Source of the DNA: Rhodospirillales bacterium
Lineage (GTDB): Bacteria > Pseudomonadota > Alphaproteobacteria > Micavibrionales > Micavibrionaceae
Direction: 5' to 3'
Length of the DNA: 64,000 nucleotides
Assembly (NCBI GenBank): GCA_020638365.1
Contig: JACKIQ010000001.1
Location: 310,001-374,000 of the forward strand
Shown here: positions 37,418-46,008 of the stretch, one piece after another
Numbering within the stretch: the first letter of the stretch is position 1
Layout of the letters: each line of letters opens with the position of its first letter
Made by a program: the position numbers and the translations under genes
Notes under the pieces: generated by a model
Database searches by the model: none
What the model was told of the DNA's origin: nothing
The model's input: the letters and a program-made list of their open reading frames with translations, nothing else

Positions 37418-38254
37418 ATGAGCGGTCCCAAAGAACTTTCAGAGCGCTTTCCCGGAACAGGCGGCCCACGGAGCGAAGGCGGCCCTACTCCCGATGAATT
37501 GCGGGAGATTTTTTCTGCGCCGCTCGGGGTCATGCTGGCCAAAATGGGCGTGATTACGCCCGAGCAGCAGGAACAGAGCGCGGACAGGCAGGCCCTCATG
37601 GTGGCCGTGCGGAACGCGCTTGAGATGGGGACGCTGGCACCCGAGGATCTGCCGCAGTTCAGAGATCAGCCCGATTTTCTGGCCCTTGCCGGGATGGAGC
37701 AGGAGGGTATCAGCGCTCTACTTGAAAAGGGCGGTGTGGACGCGAAAGAGCTGCATCTGGCACGACGGATCGTGGATTCCAATGCCGGGGTGAATAATGC
37801 GAAAGAAACATGGAACGTTCCATTTATCGGCCAGATACACGCCAAAATGCATGGTAATCAGGCTATTGCGCAGGCGGCGCTGACCGTTCAGCAGGCGATC
37901 CGCGCCGAAGAGACCGCGCTGCGTCTTCATACCGGTAAGGCCGATCCTGCACTGCATGAAGGCAAGCGGGAGTTTAATTTTTCTAATCCGAAAGACGATC
38001 CCCGTCTTAAAGATGCCGTGGAGGCGCACCGCTGTTTGAGCGTGATGGAAAGCCATGCGGTGGCCGGACAGGCCTATGATGTTTCCTCTCAACTGCGCGG
38101 GATACTGGCCAGCTATGCGGATGCGGCGACCATGTTCGAAGAGGCCGGGCTTGGCAATCTGGGCGCGCATGTCCGCCTTGTCGCGGGCAGCCGCACACAT
38201 ATTCTTGAAGCCCCTGCGCCGGATCAGCACACAGGGCCTGCGGGCGCAGGTTAA
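37418..38254 (+). CDS. hypothetical cytoplasmic protein inside the sdh cluster
   Basis: The 278-residue protein has no signal peptide, no membrane segment and no recognised domain. The N-terminus is Gly/Pro-rich and probably disordered (MSGPKELSERFPGTGGPRSE). The remainder is helical, with AQAALTVQQAIRAEETALRL at about 149-168 and a Pro-rich C-terminus. It is oriented opposite to all sdh genes and lies between sdhB and the GGDEF gene. A promoter is likely in the 183 bases before it. The ribosome site is poor. Confidence 0.55.
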   Translation: MSGPKELSERFPGTGGPRSEGGPTPDELREIFSAPLGVMLAKMGVITPEQQEQSADRQALMVAVRNALEMGTLAPEDLPQFRDQPDFLALAGMEQEGISALLEKGGVDAKELHLARRIVDSNAGVNNAKETWNVPFIGQIHAKMHGNQAIAQAALTVQQAIRAEETALRLHTGKADPALHEGKREFNFSNPKDDPRLKDAVEAHRCLSVMESHAVAGQAYDVSSQLRGILASYADAATMFEEAGLGNLGAHVRLVAGSRTHILEAPAPDQHTGPAGAG

Positions 38255-38300
38255 CCACCCGGATTCAGAGCCGGTTTACATTCATATCCGGTTTTAAAAG

Positions 38301-39122
38301 TTATTCAGGTTCAGGCAGCCCGGCGCCGGGTTCGGATTCTAGGAAGATTTCTTCGCCCCTGTCCATAGCGGAGGGGGCTACGCCGACCGGATCGGGCGGA
38401 GGCGCGTCACGGGTGTTGCCCTTGGCTTTTTTAGCCTCGTAGAGGGCCATGTCCGAGAGTTTCAGGACGTCTTCCGGGCCTACGGTACCGTCGATCACCG
38501 CGGCGCCGACACTAATGCTGACTGGATATAAAAGGCCCTCATGTTCAAAAGTCAGGCCGTCAAAAGCGTGTTTTAACCGGTCCTCCGCCTTTTCCATGAA
38601 CCATTCGTCGGTCGCGCCGTCGGAAATGAGAACAGCAAATTCATCGCCGCCGATACGGGCGCATATTTCGTCTTTCCGAACAGTCTCACTCAACCGAGTC
38701 GCTACCGCCTTGATGAGCGAATCGCCGGCAGCGTGGCCCATCCCGTCATTGACAGGCTTCATGCCATCGACGTCAATAAAGACAACGGCTTCAAACTGGT
38801 GAATCGGGACTCCGGTTTTTTCAAATTCCGTACTGGCGCGCTCGGCTGCGGCGACCGCGCGCACCAATTCCGGCATAAACGCCCCGCGGTGGGGGATGCC
38901 CGTCATGGGATCCGTTATACTGTCTTCCTGAAGCTGGGCATTATCGCGCTTTAGCTGGCTGTTTTCGCGGCGCTGCGTTATATCATTGCGGACCATGCGC
39001 ATTCCGGTCCGGACCATGTCGGCGGCTTTATCGTATTCCCCGCGCAGGCGATGTTCCTTGCCGATCTCAAAGAGCCGGTCCGCCATTGCGTCAACATCAT
39101 CCGGAGTTATGTCCTTGGCCAT
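38301..39122 (-). CDS. GGDEF-domain diguanylate cyclase
   Basis: The 273-residue protein (ATG at 39122; a TTG at 39173 would add 17 residues) has a helical N-terminal region with a coiled coil (QLKRDNAQLQEDS) and a GGDEF domain. The start of the domain is DPMTGIPHRGAF and the active site is ARIGGDEFAVL. The inhibitory I-site has RKDE at the place of RxxD, so product inhibition is uncertain. The C-terminus (after about residue 240) is Pro-rich. It is cytoplasmic and has no sensor domain. It follows sdhA on the same strand after about 130 bases and interrupts the sdh operon. Confidence 0.88.
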   Translation of the reverse strand: MAKDITPDDVDAMADRLFEIGKEHRLRGEYDKAADMVRTGMRMVRNDITQRRENSQLKRDNAQLQEDSITDPMTGIPHRGAFMPELVRAVAAAERASTEFEKTGVPIHQFEAVVFIDVDGMKPVNDGMGHAAGDSLIKAVATRLSETVRKDEICARIGGDEFAVLISDGATDEWFMEKAEDRLKHAFDGLTFEHEGLLYPVSISVGAAVIDGTVGPEDVLKLSDMALYEAKKAKGNTRDAPPPDPVGVAPSAMDRGEEIFLESEPGAGLPEPE

Positions 39123-39253
39123 CCCGCAACCATTTTCTGTTTGTCGTTCTTTATTCTTTTTATTATGCCCCAAAGGCCCTGCGGTTGTCCCGCCGGGTCT
39201 TTCCTTAACTTCTCATACACCCCTATGAAAATGCAAGAAGTTTCGACTAAACC

Positions 39254-41044
39254 TTAGTATACCCTTGCTTTTGGGGGGACGGCCTCGACCTCGTCGGTCA
39301 GGGTGGTGAGGGTCACAGGGCGGTAATCAATGCGGGTTTTGCCGCTGGGATCAATCCATGTCGCCGTGTGTTTGAGCCATTTTTTATCGTCGCGGTCGGG
39401 GAAATCTTCGCGGGCGTGGGCCCCTCGCGACTCTTCCCGGTTGGCGGCGGAATGCATCGAGACCACGGCCTGCCCCAGAAGATTATCGAGTTCCAGCGTT
39501 TCGACCAGATCAGTATTGAAAATCATGGAGCGGTCCTTGATGCCCAGATCGCCTTTAGCCGAGTGACATTCGTTAATGAGCGCAACGCCTTCGTTCAGGG
39601 TTTCGGCGGTGCGGAAGACGGCGGCGTGATTTTGCATCGTGCGCTGCATCCGGTCGCGCAGGTGCGCCGTCGACGTTCCGCCCTTGGCATTGCGGAAATG
39701 ATCGAGCCTGTCGATGGCTTTCGTGCCGTCATCGCCCTTGAAGGGTTTATGCGGGGAACCGGGCGTGACGATTTCCGCGCAGCGCCTAGCGGCGGCGCGG
39801 CCAAAGACCACGAGATCGAGCAGAGAATTGGAGCCGAGACGGTTGGCGCCGTGAACAGACACGCACGCGGCTTCGCCGATGGCCATGAGGCCGGGGACGA
39901 CTTCGCTGTGGTTTTTCTTGGTCGCGGTTACGACTTCGGTTTTCACGTTGGTCGGGATGCCGCCCATGTTGTAATGCACGGTAGGCAGGACCGGGATGGG
40001 TTCGCGCGTGACATCCACACCCGCGAAAATGCGCGCGCTTTCGGCGATGCCCGGCAGGCGGTTATGGATGACTTCGGGTTCGAGGTGCATGAGGTTGAGG
40101 TGGATATGGTCTTTTTTCGGACCCACGCCGCGACCTTCGCGGATTTCTATCGTCATGGAGCGGGAGACGACATCGCGGGAGGCGAGGTCCTTCGCGCTGG
40201 GCGCGTAGCGTTCCATGAAGCGTTCGCCTTCGGAGTTGGTAAGGTAGCCCCCCTCCCCGCGCACGCCCTCGGTGATCAGACAGCCCGCGCCGTAGATTCC
40301 GGTCGGGTGGAACTGGATGAACTCCATATCCTGCAAGGGCAATCCCGCGCGCAGGACCATGCCGCCGCCATCGCCCGTGCAGGTGTGGGCGGAGGTGCAG
40401 GAGAAGAAGGTGCGGCCATAACCGCCTGTAGCCAGAATCGTCTGGTGTGCGCGGAAGCGGTGGATTGTTCCGTCGTCGAGATTCCAAGCCATGACGCCGA
40501 GGCACTGACCGTCATCGGACATGATGAGGTCGAGCGCGAAATATTCGATGAAGAATTCGGCGCGGTTTTTCAGCGCCTGCGAATAGAGCGTGTGCAGCAT
40601 CGCGTGGCCCGTGCGGTCGGCAGCGGCGCAGGTGCGCTGGGCGGTGCCCTTGCCGTAGTGCGTGGTCATGCCGCCGAAGGGGCGCTGGTAGATTTTTCCC
40701 TCCGGGGTGCGGGAAAACGGCACGCCGTAATGTTCGAGTTCGATGACGGCGGGGATGGCCTCCTTGCACATATATTCGATCGCATCCTGATCGCCGAGCC
40801 AGTCGGACCCTTTGATGGTGTCGTAGAAATGAAAGCGCCAGTCATCTTCGCCCATATTGCCGAGGGCCGCGCTGATCCCGCCCTGTGCCGCAACGGTGTG
40901 GGAGCGTGTGGGGAAGACCTTGGAGATGATGGCGGTGTGCAGCCCCTGCTCCGCGCAGCCGAAGCCGGCTCTCAGGCCCGCGCCGCCCGCGCCGACGACG
41001 ACGACGTCAAATTCATGGTCGATGATGGTGTAGGATTTAGTCAT
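39254..41044 (-). CDS. sdhA: succinate dehydrogenase flavoprotein subunit
   Basis: SdhA oxidises succinate to fumarate with covalently bound FAD. The 596-residue protein has the dinucleotide motif [13 protein letters not shown] near 15, the flavinylation region [14 protein letters not shown] with the linking His near residue 48, [21 protein letters not shown] near 245 and the MGGIPTN block near 375. Length is normal. It is the third gene of a sdhC-sdhD-sdhA run; sdhB is not next to it. A long antisense ORF overlaps it but is only a shadow. Confidence 0.98.
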   Translation of the reverse strand: MTKSYTIIDHEFDVVVVGAGGAGLRAGFGCAEQGLHTAIISKVFPTRSHTVAAQGGISAALGNMGEDDWRFHFYDTIKGSDWLGDQDAIEYMCKEAIPAVIELEHYGVPFSRTPEGKIYQRPFGGMTTHYGKGTAQRTCAAADRTGHAMLHTLYSQALKNRAEFFIEYFALDLIMSDDGQCLGVMAWNLDDGTIHRFRAHQTILATGGYGRTFFSCTSAHTCTGDGGGMVLRAGLPLQDMEFIQFHPTGIYGAGCLITEGVRGEGGYLTNSEGERFMERYAPSAKDLASRDVVSRSMTIEIREGRGVGPKKDHIHLNLMHLEPEVIHNRLPGIAESARIFAGVDVTREPIPVLPTVHYNMGGIPTNVKTEVVTATKKNHSEVVPGLMAIGEAACVSVHGANRLGSNSLLDLVVFGRAAARRCAEIVTPGSPHKPFKGDDGTKAIDRLDHFRNAKGGTSTAHLRDRMQRTMQNHAAVFRTAETLNEGVALINECHSAKGDLGIKDRSMIFNTDLVETLELDNLLGQAVVSMHSAANREESRGAHAREDFPDRDDKKWLKHTATWIDPSGKTRIDYRPVTLTTLTDEVEAVPPKARVY

Positions 41045-41050
41045 TTCTTA

Positions 41051-41455
41051 TTACATCCCCGCTGTGAAAGCGATTTTCAAAACACTGAAGATACAGGCCA
41101 CGCCGATGGCGAAGAAGAACAGCCGGATGCCGATCAGCTTCGACATGCGGAACCAGCCCGACAGATAATCTTCGGCAATCACCTGGGAGCCGAGGCGCGC
41201 GTGATACAGAACCGAGATAATCAGCAGGATCATGAGGATCGCGTTCAACGGAGAGGCCAGCCACGCCGTGAATTGCGCATAGGTCGCCGCTTTCAGTTTC
41301 ACGATCGACCACACCAGCCAGAGAATGAGCGGGATGTTGGCCAGCGCGGTGATCTTCTGGTGCAGCCAGTGTTCGGCGCCGTGATGGGCGGAGCCGAGGC
41401 CCCGCGCCTTGGCAAGGGGCGATTTCAGGCGGTCTTCTTCGGAATGCGATGGCAT
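41051..41455 (-). CDS. sdhD: succinate dehydrogenase membrane anchor subunit SdhD
   Basis: The 134-residue protein has three transmembrane helices. The N-terminal segment ends in GSAHHGAEHWLHQKITALAN at 22-41, where the conserved motif leads into helix 1. YHARLGSQVIAEDY at 83-96 is the expected quinone/haem region of the family (His and Asp-Tyr). AAGGAGG precedes the ATG. It lies between sdhC and sdhA, six bases before sdhA. Confidence 0.95.
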   Translation of the reverse strand: MPSHSEEDRLKSPLAKARGLGSAHHGAEHWLHQKITALANIPLILWLVWSIVKLKAATYAQFTAWLASPLNAILMILLIISVLYHARLGSQVIAEDYLSGWFRMSKLIGIRLFFFAIGVACIFSVLKIAFTAGM

Positions 41456-41468
41456 GTCGTCTGCCTCC

Positions 41469-41867
41469 TTAACTTGTCAGATAGGCACAGGCCCATGTCG
41501 CCGCCGTCAGGATGAAGGCGAACATTATGACGATATAGTTGGTGCGCATGGCCACGTCTTTTTCGAGGAATTTTCCGGTGTCCCAGAACATATGCCGGAT
41601 GCCGTTGCACATATGGTAGTAGAGCGCGGCGGACCAGAGGAACAGGATGATCTGACCGGGTACGCTTGAAGCGATTCCCATGACGAAGTTGTAGCTTTCC
41701 TCCCCGGCGGCGGCGGCGATCAGGAAGGCGGCGACAAGAACGGTTCCCGCGGAGAGGGCGACGCCCGCAGCCCTGTGGCTTATGGACAAACGCGCCGTCA
41801 GGGGGAGCTTGTATACCTGAAGATGCGGGGAAAGCGGGCGCTGAACTTTCTTGATCGTCTCTGACAT
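41469..41867 (-). CDS. sdhC: succinate dehydrogenase cytochrome b556 subunit SdhC
   Basis: The 132-residue protein has three transmembrane helices and the SdhC signatures: RPLSPHLQVYKLPLTARLSI at 10-29, SHRAAGVAL at 30-38 and YHMCNGIRHMFWDTG at 84-98, where the first His is the expected haem ligand. It is the first gene of the sdh run and starts near the 195-base intergenic region shared with the divergent TerB gene, so its promoter probably lies there. Confidence 0.95.
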   Translation of the reverse strand: MSETIKKVQRPLSPHLQVYKLPLTARLSISHRAAGVALSAGTVLVAAFLIAAAAGEESYNFVMGIASSVPGQIILFLWSAALYYHMCNGIRHMFWDTGKFLEKDVAMRTNYIVIMFAFILTAATWACAYLTS

Positions 41868-42019
41868 TGCTGGTTGCCTGAATAATTTCCGGGTCGCGCA
41901 GGTTTTCCTGCTGCATTCACTATAGAGTCTGCGGCGCAGATTTCAATCCGATATCCGCACGGGAAGTAAGGGTTTTTAAACACAAAACCGTTACATTCGA
42001 TTTAGATTGAAAGAATATG

Positions 42020-42047
42020 TATAATGTTATATACTTGTACATAACAT
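42020..42047 (+). promoter_or_regulatory. -10 box and inverted repeat before the TerB gene
   Basis: A perfect TATAAT (42020-42025) is followed by ATGTTAT (42024-42030) and ATAACAT (42041-42047), 7-bp arms separated by ten bases. The structure overlaps the transcription start region of the TerB gene and could be an operator. No good -35 box was found. GGAG at 42051-42054 serves the ATG at 42063. Confidence 0.4.
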
Positions 42048-42062
42048 AAAGGAGAATGAACG

Positions 42063-42581
42063 ATGGCGAAAGAAAAGATCGCGATTTCAGAAGTCAGTCA
42101 CAGCAAATTCACCATGCTGCGCTGTCTTGTGGCTATGGCTCACGCGGACGGGGTGGTCACGGATGAAGAGCGGGCGTATGTTTCCGCGCTTTCCAACCGG
42201 ATGCCGCTGACCCGCGAACAGCGCGCCACGCTGGAGCGCGATCTGGTTCACGCGCAGGATGTGGGCGATCTGTTCCGGCATATCAACGACCCGAATTACC
42301 GCAGCCAGGTGCTTTATTTCGCGCGGCTGATGGCGTTTAAGGACGGGCTGCTTCACCCTTCTGAGCAGGAGATGCTGGACCGGCTTCATGCGCTGGCCAC
42401 AGACGGGCTGGATATGGAGCAGATCCGCGCGGATGTCGCGCGCGTGGTCGAGACCAAAATGGCGCAGCACGATATCGTTCTCGACCAGAACCGCCCGAAA
42501 AAAGGCGAGCATTTCATTCCGTGGATGCAGTGGCTGGATGAAATCCTGCTCAAGCTCGGGATTGATCTTTTGAAGGACTGA
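42063..42581 (+). CDS. TerB-family tellurite-resistance-like protein
   Basis: The 172-residue protein is soluble and helical. It has the TerB pattern MLRCLVAMAHADGVVTDEERAY at 18-39, with Asp and Glu positions that bind metal in TerB, and later FARLMAFKDGLLHPSEQEML at 86-105. Family members are associated with tellurite, phage and oxidative resistance, but their function is unknown here. GGAG lies eight bases upstream of the ATG. The 3' end, from about codon 167 onward, is repeated after the next gene. Confidence 0.8.
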   Translation: MAKEKIAISEVSHSKFTMLRCLVAMAHADGVVTDEERAYVSALSNRMPLTREQRATLERDLVHAQDVGDLFRHINDPNYRSQVLYFARLMAFKDGLLHPSEQEMLDRLHALATDGLDMEQIRADVARVVETKMAQHDIVLDQNRPKKGEHFIPWMQWLDEILLKLGIDLLKD

Positions 42582-42631
42582 TTTCCGTTAGAAAAAACTG
42601 GCGCGTGTTTCGCGTTCTAGGCTAGGGTTCG
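42559..42631 (+). repeat. TerB gene 3' end repeat, copy 1
   Basis: This segment includes the last codons of the TerB gene, its stop and about 50 bases beyond. The first 28 bases are identical to 43209-43236, and the following 45 are about 75-80 percent alike to 43237-43282. Confidence 0.85.
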
Positions 42632-42699
42632 CAGTGTGCGATGGGCGGTCAACGTGTTAACAGGGTGCGTTTGACCAAGAAATCTGAAGGCTGAACAAA

Positions 42700-43215
42700 T
42701 TGAAAAAAATCAAAATCTGGAAAGTTATCTGCTTCAGTATTTTTTTATGTTCGACAAGTGTTTCCGCCTTTGGTTCCGATATGTTTGGTTTATTGCTCGG
42801 AAAGGGTCGGAAGATTTTAAATCCGGCGCATATCAATTGGGTCAGTTGTAAAGGATACGATGATCTTTCCAATATCATCGTTGAGGATTTTAATGGAGAT
42901 GATGTCTTTGATGTTGCGGCCTTGCTGTTAAGTGAGGCGGATGAGAAGCCTGTAGAATGGAAAGGGAAACTTGTATACGGAAAGACTCTTGAGTTGACTG
43001 CCTTAGTCAGTGAATCAGACGGAGGCTACAAGAGGTTCGTTTTAGAGCGATTGCCCACTTTCATGCCAACAGAAATTGCGATTAAGTATGAACACGCGAG
43101 CATTGGGCAAGGTGATCGAATTATGGGGCAGATCGTAAGGGTATATTGCGAAAGGTCGGAAACCGTATACCAATGGAATAACGAAGACTTTTTATCCTAT
43201 ACCCGTTCGGATTGA
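42700..43215 (+). CDS. hypothetical secreted protein, insert gene after TerB
   Basis: The 171-residue protein begins with TTG at 42700 (AAGG upstream) and has a signal peptide (KKIKIWKVICFSIFLCSTSVSAF). The mature part has NIIVEDFNGDDVFDVAALLL near 58-78, which resembles an FG-GAP or EF-hand-like Asp-rich loop, and the rest matches no family I recognise. Composition is A+T-rich. The stop codon lies inside the second copy of the TerB 3' end, at GGAT-TGA, so the repeat boundary coincides with the end of the gene. Confidence 0.6.
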   Translation: MKKIKIWKVICFSIFLCSTSVSAFGSDMFGLLLGKGRKILNPAHINWVSCKGYDDLSNIIVEDFNGDDVFDVAALLLSEADEKPVEWKGKLVYGKTLELTALVSESDGGYKRFVLERLPTFMPTEIAIKYEHASIGQGDRIMGQIVRVYCERSETVYQWNNEDFLSYTRSD

Positions 43216-43282
43216 TCTTTTGAAGGACTGATTTCCACTGGAAAAAAACTGGCGCGTGCTTGGCGTTTTCCGCTAGACTTCG
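43209..43282 (+). repeat. TerB gene 3' end repeat, copy 2
   Basis: This copy starts at the last codons of the preceding insert gene and repeats the end of the TerB gene, including the last six codons and stop in their original frame, which here is not the frame of the insert gene. It is followed by unrelated sequence leading to the Sel1 gene. Confidence 0.85.
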
Positions 43283-43371
43283 TTTGTTTTATCAGTTGCG
43301 TCTTCAGTCTTACTGACAGGCTTCTGAAAATTTACAATCTCTAAGCTCTATAAATTCGAGGTCAGAGTTAC

Positions 43372-44232
43372 ATGAAAAGTCTTTTCAGGGCTTTAATTCT
43401 GTTAATACTTTTTGCCCCAATTTTCGCAGGGGCGTCAGAAAAAAATACAAGCACTTTTAGCGAGACCTTGCAAAAAGCCGAGCAAGGGGACGCAAAAGCA
43501 CAGCTTGAACTTGGTTACATGTACGCCGATGGCGATGGCGTAGAGCAAGACAATCATGAAGCTTTTAAGTGGTTTTTAAAATCCGCCGAACAAGGATATC
43601 CTCAGGCGCAGTACGTTATTGGCTATGCCTATGATGCTGGTGGCGTTGTTGAGAAAGATATCGGCGAAGCACTAAAATGGTACAGAAAGGCTGCCGAGCA
43701 AGGGAGGGCTGAGGCACAGTATACACTTGGAAACAGATACGCTAATGGGCAAGACGTGGAGCAAGATTTCAAGGAAGCGTTCACGTGGTTGTCCAAGGCC
43801 GCTGAGCAAGGCCATACTCAGGCACAGTTTTATATCGGAACCATGTACACAGAAGGTCAAAGCGTTGAGAAAAATGATTCTGAAGGTATAAAATGGCTTT
43901 TGAAGGCCGCGGAGAAAGGTCACGCCGATGCACAATATAATCTTGGTCACACGTATTTTTGTTGCGCGGGATCAGAACAGAGCCCTGAAGAGGCGTTAAA
44001 ATGGTACAGAAAAGCGGCTGAACAAGGGCATGTTCATGCTCAATATAATCTGGGCTTTATTTTATGCGGTGGGTGGAAAGTCAAACAAGATTATGAAGAA
44101 TGTATCAAGTGGCTTACCAAGGCTGCTGAACAGGGTTCTGAGGAAGCTCAAAGCTATCTGGAAGTCGCCATCCCCGATGAAGAACTAGAGAAGTACCGAA
44201 AAAAATCAGAGGCCGACCAGGAAAGCAAATAA
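43372..44232 (+). CDS. secreted Sel1-repeat (SLR) protein
   Basis: The 286-residue protein has a signal peptide (about 1-21) and seven Sel1-like repeats of about 36 residues, each starting AEQG or AEKG, for example AEQGDAKAQLELGYMYADGD and AEQGYPQAQYVIGYAYDAGG. Sel1 repeats form an alpha-solenoid used for protein binding and are common in secreted or envelope proteins. GAGGTCAGAGTT precedes the ATG. The gene is A+T-rich and follows the second TerB-end copy by about 90 bases. No third copy of the repeat was seen beyond it. Confidence 0.88.
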   Translation: MKSLFRALILLILFAPIFAGASEKNTSTFSETLQKAEQGDAKAQLELGYMYADGDGVEQDNHEAFKWFLKSAEQGYPQAQYVIGYAYDAGGVVEKDIGEALKWYRKAAEQGRAEAQYTLGNRYANGQDVEQDFKEAFTWLSKAAEQGHTQAQFYIGTMYTEGQSVEKNDSEGIKWLLKAAEKGHADAQYNLGHTYFCCAGSEQSPEEALKWYRKAAEQGHVHAQYNLGFILCGGWKVKQDYEECIKWLTKAAEQGSEEAQSYLEVAIPDEELEKYRKKSEADQESK

Positions 44233-44297
44233 TTTGCGCCCTGCTTGAGCAAATGTTCTTTCAATGAATGAATTGTCTGTCCGTTAACTTGAGAATT

Positions 44298-44849
44298 TCA
44301 ATCCGGCCAGATGCCGCCGTATATTTCCTCCTTTTCTTCTTCCTGTCCCAGAATTTTTTCACGGACGATTTTCTCAACGGCGTCTTTGACCGTATAAAAA
44401 TGATCAAAGCGCAGGGTGTAGTCCGAGGCAAAAAGCGCGGTGAACAAGAAAAATGTCAGGAAGGAGTGCTTGACCATATCCGTCACGATATTGGCAATCG
44501 CCGAGTAGCGTCTGGCGTAGGGGTCGGTTTTCCGAATGCGGGCCTTGATCATGTGAAAGAAGAACAGGGTCAGAGGGTATTGCGCCAGCCAGAGCGCGAT
44601 CAGCAGGACCGTTTCCTCCTCGTCCCACGGCAGGTCGGCGAAGAGGACGCTGTCGTAAAAGATCAGAAAAAGAGCCGGCAGAAACAGGACGAAAGCGGCG
44701 GTCGTGACCTGCCCGCCCAGCGCCCTAAGATCGTCATTAAAAGTCTGACAGGCGAAGCGGCTTTTTCGCGCACGCACATCCAGAACCAGCGTTATCAGTA
44801 GCGGCAGGTAGGAGATTGCTGCAATGGCCGTCAGGTAGACGTTATACAA
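44298..44849 (-). CDS. hypothetical polytopic membrane protein
   Basis: The 183-residue protein has four predicted transmembrane helices (about 5-24, 45-67, 78-98 and 125-147) and a charged C-terminal tail ending EEEKEEIYGGIWPD. No family is recognised. It follows asd by 15 bases on the same strand, so it may be transcribed with it. Confidence 0.55.
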   Translation of the reverse strand: MYNVYLTAIAAISYLPLLITLVLDVRARKSRFACQTFNDDLRALGGQVTTAAFVLFLPALFLIFYDSVLFADLPWDEEETVLLIALWLAQYPLTLFFFHMIKARIRKTDPYARRYSAIANIVTDMVKHSFLTFFLFTALFASDYTLRFDHFYTVKDAVEKIVREKILGQEEEKEEIYGGIWPD

Positions 44850-44864
44850 ATCATGCGCTGTTTC

Positions 44865-45890
44865 TTATGCAGCCGCCTTGGCCGCGTTCTTCGTCAGCAG
44901 CTCCGCGATTTGCACCGTATTGAGAGCCGCCCCCTTACGCAGATTGTCGGATACGCACCAGAAGCTCAGGCCGCTGTCGACCGATTCATCTTCGCGAATG
45001 CGGCTGACGAACACGTCGTCCTCGCCCTGAATTTCCAGAGGAGTCACGTATTCCTTACCGTCCGCGCCTTCGTCGACGACCGTGACTCCCTCGAATTCGC
45101 GCCAGAGTTCGCGGGCCTGATCCGCGGTGATTTCTCGCTCGCATTCGACGTTAACCATTTCGGAGTGGCCTATGAAAACGGGAACCCGAACGCAGTGCGG
45201 GCAGACCTTGATCGCGGGATCGAGAATTTTTTTCGTCTCCACAATCATTTTCCATTCTTCCTTGGTCTTTCCGTCCTCCATGAACACGTCAATCTGGGGG
45301 ATCGCGTTAAAAGCGATCTGCTTCGGGTAGACGGACGGGCTGGGCGGATGGTTCATGTAGATGCCCTTGGTCTGGTCAAACAATTCGTCCATCGCGGCCT
45401 TTCCGGTCCCGGAGACAGACTGGTACGTGGAGACGACAACGCGCTTTATCTTCGCCGCATCGTGAATCGGCTTGAGCGCGACGACCATCTGGATGGTCGA
45501 GCAGTTGGGGTTGGCGATGATGTTCTTCTTCGTGTGATCCTTGATCGCGTGCGGGTTCACTTCCGGGACGATCAGCGGAACGTCCGGATCCATGCGCCAG
45601 TAGCTGGTGTTGTCGATCACCACGGCCCCGGCCTTTGCCGCCTTGGGGGAGTATTCCGCGGATACCTTGCCGCCCGGCGAAGAGAGGGCAATGTCGATTC
45701 CCTTGAAATCAAAAGTGGCGAGGTCGCGCACCTTAAGGGTGTCGTCTCCGAACGAGACTTCCTTGCCCACAGAACGGCTGGAGGCCAGAGCGATAACGTC
45801 ATCCACGGGGAAATTGCGCTCGCGCAGGATTTTCAGGATTTCCATCCCGACATTCCCCGTAGCGCCAACGACTGCAACCTTGTATCCCAT
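44865..45890 (-). CDS. asd: aspartate-semialdehyde dehydrogenase
   Basis: Asd reduces aspartyl phosphate to aspartate semialdehyde on the way to lysine, threonine and methionine and diaminopimelate. The 341-residue protein has the NADP-binding GATGNVG at 9-15, the catalytic Cys130 in NPNCSTIQM, VSTYQSVSGTGKAAMDEL near 160 and the C-terminal region WCVSDNLRKGAALNTVQIAE. Length is normal. AGGTCG precedes the ATG. It is divergent from the histidine kinase gene with about 118 bases between them. Confidence 0.97.
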   Translation of the reverse strand: MGYKVAVVGATGNVGMEILKILRERNFPVDDVIALASSRSVGKEVSFGDDTLKVRDLATFDFKGIDIALSSPGGKVSAEYSPKAAKAGAVVIDNTSYWRMDPDVPLIVPEVNPHAIKDHTKKNIIANPNCSTIQMVVALKPIHDAAKIKRVVVSTYQSVSGTGKAAMDELFDQTKGIYMNHPPSPSVYPKQIAFNAIPQIDVFMEDGKTKEEWKMIVETKKILDPAIKVCPHCVRVPVFIGHSEMVNVECEREITADQARELWREFEGVTVVDEGADGKEYVTPLEIQGEDDVFVSRIREDESVDSGLSFWCVSDNLRKGAALNTVQIAELLTKNAAKAAA

Positions 45891-46008
45891 TTTTTCGACC
45901 TTTCACGTTTATATTAACTTCTCATGCATGGTCATAAGGCTTGAATTACTATAGGATTGTTCAAGGTTTTTCAATCTTTTGATCCTTTTTACCGCTAATA
46001 TTTTCTGT

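Noticed and set aside
39368..41515. 715-residue plus-strand open frame across sdhA and sdhD
   Set aside because: It is the antisense shadow of sdhA, whose FAD and flavinylation motifs are plain, and it is a product of high G+C codon bias.
43480..44200. Tandem DNA repeats or CRISPR-like array
   Set aside because: The periodicity is that of Sel1 protein repeats; the DNA repeats are diverged and there are no spacers or leader.
44853..45917. 354-residue plus-strand open frame
   Set aside because: It is antisense to asd, which has all catalytic motifs.
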